The notes beneath the pieces were generated by a model. The model did no database searches and had not been told where the DNA came from. It was given only the letters and a program-made list of their open reading frames with translations. A stretch of DNA of 64,000 nucleotides from the NCBI GenBank assembly GCA_963576725.1, contig OY755240.1, forward strand, positions 62,850,003 to 62,914,002, read 5' to 3'. This DNA is from Azorinus chamasolen. Taxonomy: Eukaryota; Mollusca; Bivalvia; Cardiida; Solecurtidae. The position numbers and the translations under genes were made by a program. Positions 23,401 to 34,533 of this stretch are shown one piece after another (position 1 is the stretch's first letter; each line of letters starts with the position of its first letter).

Positions 23401-24219
23401 TTGTTAACGACATTTTAGGAAACAATGGCCAGATTGATGAACATATCATTTTTAGCAAACTGATTAATAAACAGTCATGGATGTTTGAATTACAAAAATT
23501 GAAAAATTCACTCCCAAGACTGGTTAGATATACTAAAAACAGACATTTCTCAAAAATCTAAAGTAAAAACCAAATTATCTATAAATATAAACAACATAGA
23601 ATTATATACACTAGATAATCGCCAAATAAGATATATACTTACACAACAAAAATTCAAACCCCCTTATATTCACAATTACTGGAACTACATCTTCCATACT
23701 GATATTAACTGGCATAGTGTTTATAGATTTATAAACAGTGATTTACCTGACAATCGCATCAAACAATACAGATTTAAACTACTCCACAAAATAATCGCAA
23801 CTAACGAAACTCTCTATACCTGGAAAATAACAAATTCCCCGAACTGTTTTAACTGCATGAGCACTACTGAAAATTTAAGCCATTTTTTCATTGACTGTGA
23901 ATATCTAGACTCTTTTTGGAGCAGCATTACATATGCTCTTAGTTTCTGTGGTATACGAAAACCCTTAAGAAATTTAAAACACATTGTTATAGGATATAAA
24001 ATCTCTGTAGAAGATTATAATTCTTTCAATATTATCTTGACATACGCAGGTTTTGCAATATACAATGGTTATTTCTATAGCGATAGAAGAAGGAAAACAT
24101 GCAATCTAACATCTGTTCTTTTAAACGAATTGGATACACTGATTAAATACTATGAGAAAAGGGGTGTCGTAAACCGATGTATAAATACCTTTATCAACAT
24201 GCTCAGACATGTACAGTGA
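20446..24219 (+). pseudogene. LINE ORF2 (L1/Tx1-like), decayed
   Basis: About 1,250 codons on the + strand encode an endonuclease followed by a reverse transcriptase. The APE-type endonuclease starts at 20446 (SLNCQSLRDKKK, LLQETHFTQD, GGDMNEVLNT). The reverse transcriptase lies at 21833-22560 (NKSPGPDRLTVEFY, WRPISLLNIDYKI, FLDFKKAFDTVDW) with the catalytic box read as LADD at 22543-22554. A C-terminal region with NCFNCMSTTENLSHFFIDCE follows at about 23840-23905. Damage: in-frame stops at 20917, 21755 and 22411, and frame changes near 21030, 21566, 22385, 22720 and 23556. It cannot make a working protein. The motif wording fits the L1/Tx1 side of the LINEs; the exact clade needs a tree. Confidence 0.85.
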
Positions 24220-24463
24220 CTTATCTTTAGTGCCGCATGACATACGTAGTGAGATTCACGGTTAAACATATTCCAGCATGTAAGTACTCTTTCTTATTGC
24301 ATATATGTATACTTGTCTTTCATATGTCTGTTCATGTCATGTCTGTGATACTGTATACTTTGTTGATGTTGTTTGATTATTAATAAACGAACTGGGAGTG
24401 CCAGTTCCAAAAAATAAAATAACATCGAAACTAGTGGTCCCGAAGGACCAGAAAATATAACAA
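24220..24463 (+). other. LINE 3' UTR region
   Basis: Follows the ORF2 stop and contains AATAAA-type signals (TTAATAAACG near 24380 and AAAAAATAAAATAAC near 24410). The segment 24435-24463 resembles pearl 5' sequence (compare 1682-1705), so the LINE end is probably near 24415. Confidence 0.4.
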
Positions 24464-24964
24464 AAGTACAAACATGAGTCATGCAGGACACACCACATAC
24501 AGAACAAACAGTCGCCCGAGCAGCAACACAAGGAAACAGCAAATGTACATAACTATAAAAACAACAAGAGACGCACAAAGACAAAACAAACACACAATAG
24601 GGGGAAGATGGAAGCACCGCCTTGGAACGGTCAGTGACAAAAGTCACTGGGGGTTAAACCGGTTTATGGGCGCCCAACCTCACACTTATTCCATCCCCAC
24701 CCTAAAAGACAAACAGTGTAAATAAACGTATCCCCTCTCCGACTAATCTACAACAACCGCGACGGTAAATACAGTGCATGTATAACGAAAACATTTAAGT
24801 GAACAAACTGTATCCACCTATCGCTAGTGTACTCAATGATTGAGCTGCAAACAGAGTAACTGTAGAAAAGTAATAAAGGGTACGACAAAAACGAAATAGT
24901 ACAGATATCCGACGTTCTCCTTCCATTTCTGGATTTAAGAGGTCGCCTTCATAGAGTACTAAAC
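24464..24964 (+). mobile_element. repeat B, copy 2
   Basis: Matches 7311-7808 from AAGTACAAA to GAGTACTAAAC. The flanks GAAGGACCAG...ATAACA and CACTAAGAATGAAGTACG form a continuous match to 1685-1722 when repeat B is removed. It is therefore an insertion into a pearl 5' region and its edges are well defined. Confidence 0.65.
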
Positions 24965-25012
24965 ACTAAGAATGAAGTACGAGCCGACTTTTTACAGCCG
25001 CCACACCAGCAC

Positions 25013-25182
25013 TTAACCCATTCCCTCATATTGACAACCTATGACGCCTCCGTAAAAAAGCATTTATTGAAACTATTGTGATAAATGGAGTATTTGCTCC
25101 TATAGGATCAAATGCTCTTTTTATCATAATGGTTTCAGAACTACACAATTCTAAGATTGTAGCCTATGAGGTAATGGGTTAC
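25013..25182 (-). mobile_element. Family-1 MITE, shortened
   Basis: TTAA at 25013 with CCCATTCCCTCATATTGAC, a centre with TTTGCTCCTATAGGATCAAA, and the right end ATGAGGTAATGGGTTAC. One flank of the palindrome is largely deleted. Confidence 0.6.
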
Positions 25183-25451
25183 CACATACTGTTGTGACGT
25201 ATTCGAAGGAACATCATTTTGCAGCAATATTCCTGGCATAAACCTGGCCAAACAGTGTGTCTCTGAAACCACTGGTCCGATTGCAGTATTTGTTTGCAAG
25301 AGTGTACATTCCGCGTAATAGAATTGTGGTGGTCGTTCCTCATCAGCAGTGCTCCACCGCCGACCCGTCATCTACAATATACTTCAAATAAATCACGTGT
25401 CTAAAATAGCCTTGCAGATTTCAAAATAGTTTTATAGAATCAGCGGGCGAT

Positions 25452-25655
25452 CCATTTCCTCCTAAACTATTTTAGACCCAATCTCTTTGAATAAATCTTC
25501 CGAAAAGGAGCATTTACTAGAGAAAAGGAAAGTTGTAGAATTGTAGTTTTGAAACCATCGTGGTAACTAGAACAAATGCTCTATTTATCACAATGGTTTC
25601 AAAAAGTGACTTTTACAGAGGCGCCAAAATGCGTCACTAGAAGGGAATGTGTTAA
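25452..25655 (+). mobile_element. Family-1 MITE, left end worn
   Basis: Contains CTTTGAATAAATCTTCCGAA, AAGGAGCATTTACTAGAGAA, part of the palindrome (ACAAATGCTCTATTTATCAC) and the right end before TTAA at 25652-25655. The first half of the central dyad is deleted. Confidence 0.6.
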
Positions 25656-25904
25656 CTTCACTCCAGTCACTGTGCGTTTTTGTTCTTGCTCTGATACCAC
25701 TGACACGTCATTAGGAATTAGCCTTTGGTGACCCAGTTATAAAAACTTATTGATACCAAACAACACCTTCCCTGAACCAGCTGGCCAGATTTCAGTATTT
25801 TGCAATATTATACCTTCTGTGATTGTCTACCTAATGGTTTGTACCACTGTTGATATGTCAACAGACACTGCTCTCAGGTACCTGCCATTGCTTCTATATG
25901 ACTG

Positions 25905-26105
25905 TATTGAAAGAATTCAGAGCTACAGATAAAGGAGCGTACCCAAATACTAAAATCGTCATTTCTCCACCACAACCTATACTGTGACCACTCTTTAGAA
26001 TGGTCTCGAAGAGACGATTCTAAAGAGTGGCCACAGTATAGAAATAAAGGAGTTGTTCTTGTGAATGTTTTAATTTACGCATCTTATCTGGACCTCTGAT
26101 AAGTT
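25905..26105. mobile_element. Family-5 foldback element
   Basis: Arms 25978-26001 and 26017-26040 are near-perfect complements (TGTGACCACTCTTTAGAAT against ATTCTAAAGAGTGG). Flanks GAGCTACAGATAAAGG and CGCATCTTATCTGGACCTCT recur at 54148-54335. Confidence 0.6.
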
Positions 26106-26170
26106 TTGTTTACAACGGCGTAAATGTGACCTATATTGTAAATTAAACCATTTGCTCCCAGTGGATTATT

Positions 26171-27110
26171 ATGTCTCCCTCCATATTTATATGGGGGAGT
26201 GGGGGAGACATATTGTTTTCGTGAGAGTTGTCTGTCTGTCTGTCCGTCTGTCCGTCACACTTTTTGTCCGGACGATAACTTCAATATGCCTGATGCCAGT
26301 TGATTGAAACTTCATATATGGAAAGAGCATAATGAGAGGAAGTGTCATGCACAAGGTACATAACTCTGGCTTCACTAATATAGGAGTTATTTCCCTTTGT
26401 AAAAAATCACACTTTTTTGTCCGGACGATAACTTCTATATGGCTCATGCCATTGGATTGAAACTTCATATATGGAAAGATCATAACGAGAGGAAGTGTCA
26501 TGCACAATGTCCATAACTCTGGCTTCACTAATATTTGAGTTATTGCTCTTTGTAAAAAAAAATCACAATTTTTTGTCCGGATGATTACGGATCATACATG
26601 GAACGATCATGATAAGAGAAAGTGTCATGCATAAGATATCCTTAACTCGAGCTTCAGTAAATTTAGAGTTATTGTCCCTTGTACATTTGTTTAATTCTTT
26701 CTTGTCCGGACGATAACTCCTACATGGCTCTTGCCATTGTATTGAAACTTCATAAGGGAAAGTGTCATGAACAAGGGCCATAACTCTGGCTTCAATACTT
26801 TTGGAGTTATTGCCCTTTGTTACATTTTTTGGCCGATCAATAACTCCTGTTCGACTGATGCTATTGGAATGACATTTTATTTTTGGAAAGAGCATGATGA
26901 AAGTAAGTGTCATGCACAAGGGCCATAAATCTGGTATCAGTATTTTTGGAGTTATTAGCTGTTATTATTTTCTTCTTGAAAAATGTAGTGTGGAAAGCGC
27001 ATAATGAGGGGAAGTATCATTCACCAAGACCATAACATTTTTAGTGATTTCCCTTTACATATTGTTTTTATTAGAGGGGAGACATCCGTTTTTGTGACAA
27101 AAATCTCTAG
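26171..27110 (-). mobile_element. pearl-like element, reverse orientation
   Basis: Read on the minus strand it has about five to six core units of 130-155 bp (marked on + by GTCCGGACGATAACT near 26268, 26420, 26573 and 26703, and a variant near 26834). Then a GACAGACA/GACGGACA tract (+ strand TGTCTGTCTGTCCGTC, 26227-26252) and a terminal hairpin TGTCTCCC/GGGGAGACA (26171-26214). Same architecture as the other pearl-like elements. Confidence 0.6.
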
Positions 27111-27204
27111 TTCCAAGCTTATATATTGGGTTAGTCTATCTTTTATCTAAGGTATGTCTGGTCTAAATTTTCATTTTTGTTTTGTTTTATATTGAATTTC
27201 CTAT

Positions 27205-27288
27205 CAGCAAACATTATGCGGCGTCTGATCAGAGTCTGCACTGTTTGCCTACGTTCCTTATATGGGATCGTGGGAGCAAATAGGTTAA
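27205..27288 (+). mobile_element. Family-2-like MITE remnant
   Basis: Contains CAGCAAACATTATGCGGCGT, CTGATCAGAGTCTGCACTGT and TTTGCC, then TTATATGGGA near GGTTAAAAC. Only one palindrome arm survives. Confidence 0.4.
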
Positions 27289-27450
27289 AACGCATCATGT
27301 ATTTCTTTTTATTTTAGATCACTACGCTTTCATCAAGCCAGGAGCGTAAATGAATCCAAATGTAATGTACGCACTGTGGCTATAGAGGCTGGGGTCATGT
27401 TCCCCAGGGAAAAAGTTGCTATGTAATTAAGCTGGTTTAGTTGGTGATCG

Positions 27451-27620
27451 TAGAAACTGGTTTAAGCGACCATCAAAATGAAGTCTTATTATGGGTCTGT
27501 AAGGCAGATGGTAGCTTAATGCAGGGCTAAAGTAACACAAAAAAGCTCATGTTGGTGTATTCTGCATTGCTTTTGTCCTGCATTAAGCAACCATCTGTTT
27601 TTTATAACTCCTATATTCAA
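27451..27620 (+). mobile_element. Family-3 (pogo-like) MITE, truncated
   Basis: Begins at TA with GAAACTGGTTTAAGCGACC and carries GGTAGCTTAATGCAGGGCTA and TCCTGCATTAAGCAACCATC arms. The right terminal repeat is missing. Confidence 0.5.
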
Positions 27621-27691
27621 TAAATGCATGGCCGCTTGGGGTATGTTTTGCTGTTTCAAAATTTCGACAAGTGTGTTCAATACGAACCCGG

Positions 27692-27790
27692 CAATAAACG
27701 CTCTTTTACGTCTTTGCAAACATGGTAGACACAGTTCAGACGATTCGTGTAGGAACCGTTTAACTAGGGTCCGCTCTGTTTGCTGATGTA
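27692..27790 (+). mobile_element. Family-2 MITE remnant
   Basis: Contains CTTTGCAAACATGGTAGACA, CGATTCGTGTAGGAACCGTT and GGGTCCGCTCTGTTTGC, a worn version of the family-2 palindrome. Both outer ends are worn. Confidence 0.45.
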
Positions 27791-27792
27791 CT

Positions 27793-27999
27793 TATAGTAA
27801 AACCTCTCTGAACCGGACCTCCAATTTAGTATGAATATCGGTCTTCGAGACAGGTGGTAGATTAATGCAGCGTGAACGTTATGCAGAAAGCTCCTCTAGG
27901 AGCTTTCTGCATGACGTTCACCCTACATTAAGCAGCCAACTGCTTAAAATTATTTAATTATTCTCTGATGAATTCCGGTTTAGAGAGGATTTACTGTAT
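27793..27999. mobile_element. Family-3 MITE with TA-flanked inverted ends
   Basis: Left AGTAAAACCTCTCTGAACCG mirrors right CGGTTTAGAGAGGATTTACT. The central palindrome GCAGAAAGCTCCT/AGGAGCTTTCTGC has dyad CTCCT-CT-AGGAG. Ends and TA flanks recall pogo/Tc1-type elements. Confidence 0.65.
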
Positions 28000-28098
28000 A
28001 TAGATCAGACGCTGCAGTTTTGCCGTATTCATGATAAGCTTATCAATATCTATATGGTTGTTATTTTCTTTATAAACATGGAATATAGTTCAAGCGTA

Positions 28099-28304
28099 TA
28101 CAGTAAAACCTCTCTATAAGGGCCACTAAATTGCATCAAGTATTTTGTGTTAAAGGCAGGTGGCTGCTTAAAGCAAGGTGAAAGTAAAACAGAACGCTCC
28201 TGTAGGAGCGTTCTGTTTTTCTTTCACCTTCTCTACCTGCTACCTGCACTAAATTCCAACTAATTAACACAATTTAGTGGCCGTTATAGAGAGCTTTTAC
28301 TGTA
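28099..28304. mobile_element. Family-3 MITE
   Basis: Left CAGTAAAACCTCTCTATAAG and right CTTTTACTG close a near-perfect foldback; TA flanks at 28099 and 28303. Centre AGAACGCTCCTGTAGGAGCG. Immediately upstream of acetyltransferase copy 2 exon 1. Confidence 0.65.
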
Positions 28305-28505
28305 GTTCAACTTATCTATTGTTCATCGAAGTAGATTTTAACAGTAATTGTTACTGTGCAGATGTATAACGCTAGACGCACGTATATTTAACACACTTCA
28401 TGTGTATGATCTCGGTGTCAAGTATAGACGATTAGTCTGCGATTCTATTGCAAATATCGACGTTTACCATAAAAAAGGCTACTTTTTGTACGTCGAAAGG
28501 ACAGG

Positions 28506-28541
28506 ATGTTAAGCTCTCTATCTATGGATCAGAAAATAAAG
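28506..28541 (+). pseudogene. GNAT acetyltransferase copy 2, exon 1
   Basis: ATG at 28506 encodes MLSSLSMDQKIK and ends in AAG followed by the donor GTAAGT at 28542, the same phase and nearly the same peptide as 1296-1331. Its main exon is presumed to be 49173-49826, an intron of about 20.6 kb swollen by repeats. This small exon itself is undamaged; it is called pseudogene because of the lesions in the main exon. Whether this exon now splices to 49173 or to another acceptor is unknown. Confidence 0.6.
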
Positions 28542-28658
28542 GTAAGTTTCATTATTGATTTACACACATTTTTCAAATACATGGTTTATAAGCCGTGTCA
28601 CGAGAAAAGATGTATCTTTTAGATTTGGTAAACGGTTTGATTCTAGACAAGACGATCA

Positions 28659-28680
28659 GGAGAGAGAGAGAGAGAGAGAG

Positions 28681-28720
<40 letters not shown>
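28659..28720. repeat. (GA)n(TA)n microsatellite
   Basis: About 13 GA units followed directly by about 17 TA units, 120 bp inside the intron of acetyltransferase copy 2. Confidence 0.9.
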
Positions 28721-31089
28721 TAAGAGACATGGTCACTTATGAGGTTTGTGTCTAAATTTCGCCTTGTTGAGAGGTTGTATATACGTAGGGGGTATATATA
28801 GAACCCCCCTAAAATGAGTGCTATATCTATGCATAAAAATGACTTTTAAAGAAAAATAACCTCATTCTCATAACAAGGTTTCATATCGAAATTCTATTTG
28901 GATTGTCTCCCTTTGATAGGTATCCGCCATTTTAGACTGTGTTTAAAATGTGTCAATTATATACCCCATATCTGTGGTAAAAATTGAGACCCAGTCTAGA
29001 AATGTATATTACACCCCGTAACATATTATAGCCTGATCTGTATATTACACCCCATAGCATGTATATGGGGTGTAATATATAGTTTAAGTATTTTTTTATA
29101 TTATTTCTTTATCTTTTAAACTGACTCGTTCTGTTTCACGGAAATTGCCAGGTTTTTAAGAGCAGCTCTTTATCGACCGACAGTGTACCCCTTCTCCTGG
29201 GTACTGGAGCCCTTACCTATTTGCTCGCATATTCAGTTTAGTCCAGTGGAGAAATGCGTGCCTATCAAAGATTTTACAATGTTAGGTCAAAAGAGCCCAT
29301 CTAAAGGGGTGAAAACTTCGCGGGAGAGGTGGGGTAATTACCCTGGTCTCCAATAGTAGAGCGCATGGACCCCGGCGTTACATAACCTCACTCTTATCAC
29401 AATCAAGCCATTGACAACTATGGGAAATGCGAATTTAACCAATGATTATATCAGTTATTATGATTTCGCACATCGAAAAAGGCAGAATAAGTTGACAAAT
29501 TTTCAAAGCGGATGGTAAGTTTTTACGGTTATTGGGAGTTTGTAAAGATTATGCAGTATGTAGTGACGTATTTTTCTTATTAAAATTAAACCCCTTCCTT
29601 TACAACGCACCCACATACTCAACCTGGAAACGGTTGTTAGGTTGCCACCACAACTATTTAAACGATTTATCCTATGATTTATCCATGAAATTTATAATAT
29701 TAGATTAACATAAGAGAGTGGAGGAAGTAGATCTAGATCTACAACCAAGAGAATAGTGTGAACCGCCAAAATCCATAAGCAGTGAATCTAGTGATCTTAG
29801 GAAACGAACATCATGTGAGGTTCTGCAGATCTTGATCTATCTACATATACATGTATACAGATTAAGAACACAAAATTGTATTTGGCAACCTCAAGTTTAG
29901 TTTGTATTTAAGGGATTATTGGTAAACTTTTCAATAGAAGGATATAGGTCTACACAGGTCAATTCGAATATCATGAATTTATGTACAGTAAATGCACTTG
30001 TTTTGCTGAATATATATATTATTGCCTTTACAATGTGCATTCATGGCGTAACCGTGGATTATGCAATGACTCCAAATAAATCAAAATTTGAAATCTGAAG
30101 CAACGTAATTGCAATTTTAGAATTTGAAAAAGTTACATTCACTTTTCTTTATTCTATAACAGGGGCCGCTTATATAACTAGTGCAGTTTTCCCCTAAAAT
30201 TTACAATATATTTGATATTTTGTTTCCCTTTACTTAAATGCCGATGTAATTGTTCCCTAGAATGATAGACCCGGCCCAGAGTACAAGCGTAAATATATAA
30301 TTGCAGTATGTCAAATCACTTAGCAATACAAAGGCATATGATCTTTGAGCTCAGCTATCAAAAACCTTGACTGGGACATGGCGCCTATGATATCTTACTT
30401 AAGGACACCAGATTTGGTGCGTATGCTCAACATTGCGGAGTGTGAATCCTATACATATGTCTATCACCTTGTCCTTCCCACGAGAGCTTGGACTCGCCCT
30501 GGAAATTGTTTCACGATACTATCGTGACAAGTGTTAAAAATCGGTTTCGATTTTACTATTGATAATTGGTTCCGCCCAAGTTACTAAATACAGATAGTAC
30601 AATCGATTTGGTCAGCATGCAAGCGTATTAAATTTATTGTTACATTGAATAACATACTAATTTGTCTAACGTCTCAGTGGCACAATTGTTTCGATAGTGT
30701 TTCAGTGGTGCTTTTAGGTCAGTTTTGGGTCAACGTTCGGCCCAAGTCCCTTTCTGAAACATATTTACTTATATTTCCCCTTATTATCTCCAAATTCCCC
30801 TCCCAGATTTGTCAAACAATTAAAAATGTTTAATCGAAGAAATAAAATGATAATGCAAACCTGCATGAGAAGATCTGGAATATGAAAGTCAACTCCGATT
30901 ACATCTATTGTGAAGTATTATATAATATTTTACACAATATAAACTTTTTAACACTTAAACCTATCAGGCCATTTTGTGCAATATTTTTCTTCTTCATGTA
31001 TCCTTCCAAGCAGTCTGACCTTGGCCTATGCTCATTCAAGTACGCTGCCATACGCAGAGGTCGGAAATAATGTTTGATCATGTTAAAAA
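28721..31089. other. intronic or intergenic DNA, no gene seen
   Basis: No convincing exon. A dyad of TATTACACCCCATA against TATGGGGTGTAATA lies at 29040-29082. I do not recognise 29150-30600. Short open frames here lack motifs. Confidence 0.4.
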
Positions 31090-31620
31090 AATTCAGCGTA
31101 TATGAGCGTATGAGTTATAAATATTACGCACACGCTCACCATGCGCTAGGCACACGTTGAATACGCTAGAGTGTCGTAAAAGGCATGCCACTTATAAGTC
31201 AAATACGCTTTACATATGGTGGCATGAAGGTGGCTAGTAGAGTTATCATATGGATATATCAGCAAGTTATTTGTAACGTTATTCTGACGAACGACTAACG
31301 TATTTAACGTATTCCTGGCGATTCATACGCTACTCAAACGCTCACATGCGCCAAGCATGTGTTACTCGTATGCCAGCATGTGCTACTTTTATGCTGCTAT
31401 ACAATGGCGGTGACATGTTGACATACGCTCGTATACGTTCCCATGTGCTGCCTATACGCCAGATATACGGTTCACATATGCTATTCATACACTGCTAATA
31501 CGTTCATCGAATATATAGTGGTTGTAATTTCGGGTTCATACGCTCAAAATGCGTGCGTATGGCCAGTTCTTTCGAAACCTTTCGTACTTAGTTTATACGT
31601 TCAACTTATACACTAGTGTG
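31090..31620. repeat. cluster of degenerate ATACGCT motifs
   Basis: The heptamer ATACGCT, its reverse AGCGTAT and one-base variants (ACACGCT, AAACGCT, ATACGTT, ATGCGCC) occur more than 20 times without fixed spacing. This is unusually CpG-rich for the AT-rich surroundings. No larger repeat unit is evident. Confidence 0.5.
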
Positions 31621-31669
31621 ATAGGGCAATTACGAACATCACATTTGATGTGTAAGAACATCTTTTCTT

Positions 31670-34130
31670 TTGCAGACCTTCATATATCCCACTCTTACGT
31701 ATGTGACACTGCCTAGGTATACTTTCGTCTTGTAGGCGGCACATATTTTTAGACAAAAAACTAATTTCAACGCTAAACAGGTAATTGGGAGGGGGATAAA
31801 AAACAACTTGTTTTATTTTGGATAGAGAGTATTAAAATGTACAATTATATCATATACTTTCTGATTCCGCCAATGGGACGTATATGTTTGCGAGGTCTAT
31901 AAATCGTTGCTTTGAGTCATTTTGCGGATTTCATATAAAGACCGTTCATTAGTTACTGTATATAATATCTAATCTGCATGCGGGATGTATATGTTTGTGA
32001 GGTCTATAAATAATTGCTTTGATTGCAGAACTTCGTGTATTCCACTCTTACGTATGTGACGTTGTCTAATTATACTTTAATCTTGTAGGCGGCACATATA
32101 TTTAGACAAAAAACTAATCACAACGCAAGCAGGTAACTGCTCTTTTTCTGCATCACTCAGTGTGAAACACTATTTAATGGTTTCTCAAACAGAATGGATG
32201 TTATTGGAAGTTATGAGAAAGCAACTTACATATTGGAAACTAACTAATTAAGTTAAAGTCATTCCTCCAAGCTTTTATTTAAAACAGAAACTTGTTTTAT
32301 TTTGGAAAGAGAATAGTAACATGCAAGAGTATATATACTTTCTGATTCCGCCAATGGGGCGTATATGTTTGCGAGGTCTATAAATCATTGCCTTTAGTCA
32401 TTTTGTCGATTTTAGATAGAGACGGTTCAGCAGTTACTGTATATAATATTTTAGAATGCATGTGAGGTGTATACGTTTTGAGGTTTATAAATAATTATTA
32501 TGAATGTATATAGAGAACATCTATAGCCGTGTGCATGGTGTATGATTACATTGGCGAAGTCTACAAGTAATAGCTTTGATTTAACCCTATCCCTGATATA
32601 ACGTGTTTCCGGCATTGAAAAATGACCCTGATAAGACAGCTCCAACAGGAGCTCGCTGGTCTGGGTCTACTCTGTTTGTAATAGCTTTGATTTAACCCTA
32701 TCCCTGATATAACGTGTTTCCGGCATTGAAAAATGACCCTGATAAGACAGCTCCAACAGGAGCTCGCTGGTCTGGGTCTACTCTGTTTGTCACCACATAC
32801 GCCTGGGTAAACGTTCATCTTATAGGCGGCATATTTTTTAGACAAAAACTAAATAACAACGCAAACAGGCAACTGGCTTTTTTCTTCATCGCTCAGTGTG
32901 GAGCGGTATTTCATGCTTTCTCAAACAGAATCGATGTTATGGAAGTTATGAGCAAACAACTAACATGGAAACCAACTAATTAAGTTAAAGTCATTCCTCT
33001 GAGCTTCTATTTCAAAACGAAACTCCTTTTATTTTGGATAGAGAATATTAACATGTACACGTATATTATGTACATACTGATTTGGCCAATGGGGCGTATA
33101 TGTTTGCGAGGTCTATAAATCGTTGTGTTGAGTCGTTTTGCCGATTTCAGATAGGGAACGTTCGTCAGTTACTGTATATAATATTTAATCTGCATGCGGG
33201 GTTTATATGTTTGTGAGGTATACAAATAATTGCTTTGATTGCAAAACTTCATAAAACCCACTTTTACGTAGGTGACATTGTCTAGTTATATACTGAACAA
33301 AACAAAGCTAAGGAAATTTCAGAAAGCAATGGAACAAAAGAACCCCAAAACAAACAACCATTCGATTTGTATTTATTTTTTAGAGTGTTTGGGTGAAACT
33401 ATACAGTGACACTCTTTACGCAATCAAACCAATATTTTAATTTGCGAAAAATGACGGAAAAGACCAGTTAACTTTGACATTGATTTTTTAAGACGCTATA
33501 GGTGTTGAAAGTTCAAATAAAGCATCCTTCTGAGGAAAAATGGACACTTTATGATACCGCGAAATTCAAAATGTTTCAAATATTTTAGATCTTGTGTCAT
33601 AGCCCCTTAAACACAAATTCCTTAACGTTTTTGTTGAGTACTTTCATATTGTAGGCGGCACATATTTTCAGGCAAAAAACTAATCACAACGCAAAAAGGT
33701 AACTGTTTTTTTTATCTGCATTACTCAGTGTGAAACAATATTTAATGGTTTCTCAAACAGAGTCGATGTTATGGAAGACAACTTACATATTGGAAAGTAA
33801 CAAAATAGTTTAAAGTTATTCCTCCGAGTTTTTATTAAAAAAAAAGAATCTTGTTTTATTTTGGATACAGAATATTAACATGTAAGAGTATATTAACTTA
33901 CTGATTCCGCCAATGGGGCGTATATGTTTACGAGGTCTATAAATCGTAGCCTTGAGTCATTTTGTCGGGTTTAGATAGAGCCGGTTCAGCAGTTACTGTA
34001 TATAATATCTAAGTCTACATGCGATGTGTATATGTGTTTGAGGTCTACGCATAATTGTTTTGAGTGTAAATAGAGAACGTCTATAGCCATATGTAGGGTG
34101 TATGATGATATTTGCGAGGTCTACAAATAA
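31670..34130 (+). repeat. four diverged copies of a ~450-bp block
   Basis: Two landmarks recur in order: TTGTAGGCGGCACATATTTT (near 31733, 32084, 32818 and 33649) and CCGCCAATGGGGCGTATATG (near 31868, 32348, 33085 and 33908). Unequal spacing is due to insertions, including the family-2 copies at 32584-32789. No coding content. Confidence 0.6.
32568..32789 (+). repeat. exact 111-bp tandem duplication of a MITE arm
   Basis: The 111-bp unit starting TAATAGCTTTGATTTAACCC is present twice without visible differences (32568-32678, 32679-32789). It contains a family-2 core with dyad GCTCCAACAGGAGC. Lack of divergence indicates a recent event. Confidence 0.75.
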
Positions 34131-34139
34131 CTGCTTTGA

Positions 34140-34246
34140 TTTAACCCTTTCCTTCATATAGCGTGTTTCCGGCATTGAAAAAGAGAGTAGACCCATATCA
34201 GAGAGCTCCTGTTGGAGCTGTCTTATCAGGGTAAGCTCTGGTTGTC
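34140..34246 (+). mobile_element. Family-2 MITE core
   Basis: TTAACCCTTTCCTTCATATA left end; arms AGACCCATATCAGAGAGCTC and GAGCTGTCTTATCAGGGT around the dyad GCTCCTGTTGGAGC. The right terminal repeat is absent. Confidence 0.55.
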
Positions 34247-34533
34247 ACCACACAATCCTAATGTATTCTAATTGTTTCCCAGTCCGTTAAATGCCTTCAT
34301 TTTTTTCTTATATGGAAAATTGAACATGGGTTTTTAATTTACATTTATAATGTACATCGTAAAGAAAGGCTAAAGTATAATTTTAAATATATGTAGACTA
34401 TATGTATTGAGATGTATATAAAATGCTTGTAAATTAATAATGTATATCATTATCTGAATTAGTCGCAATGTATAGTATGTTTGCTTAATAAACTGTGAAC
34501 TTCCGCAATCCGTCTTTGGTTCTTCTGAGCACA

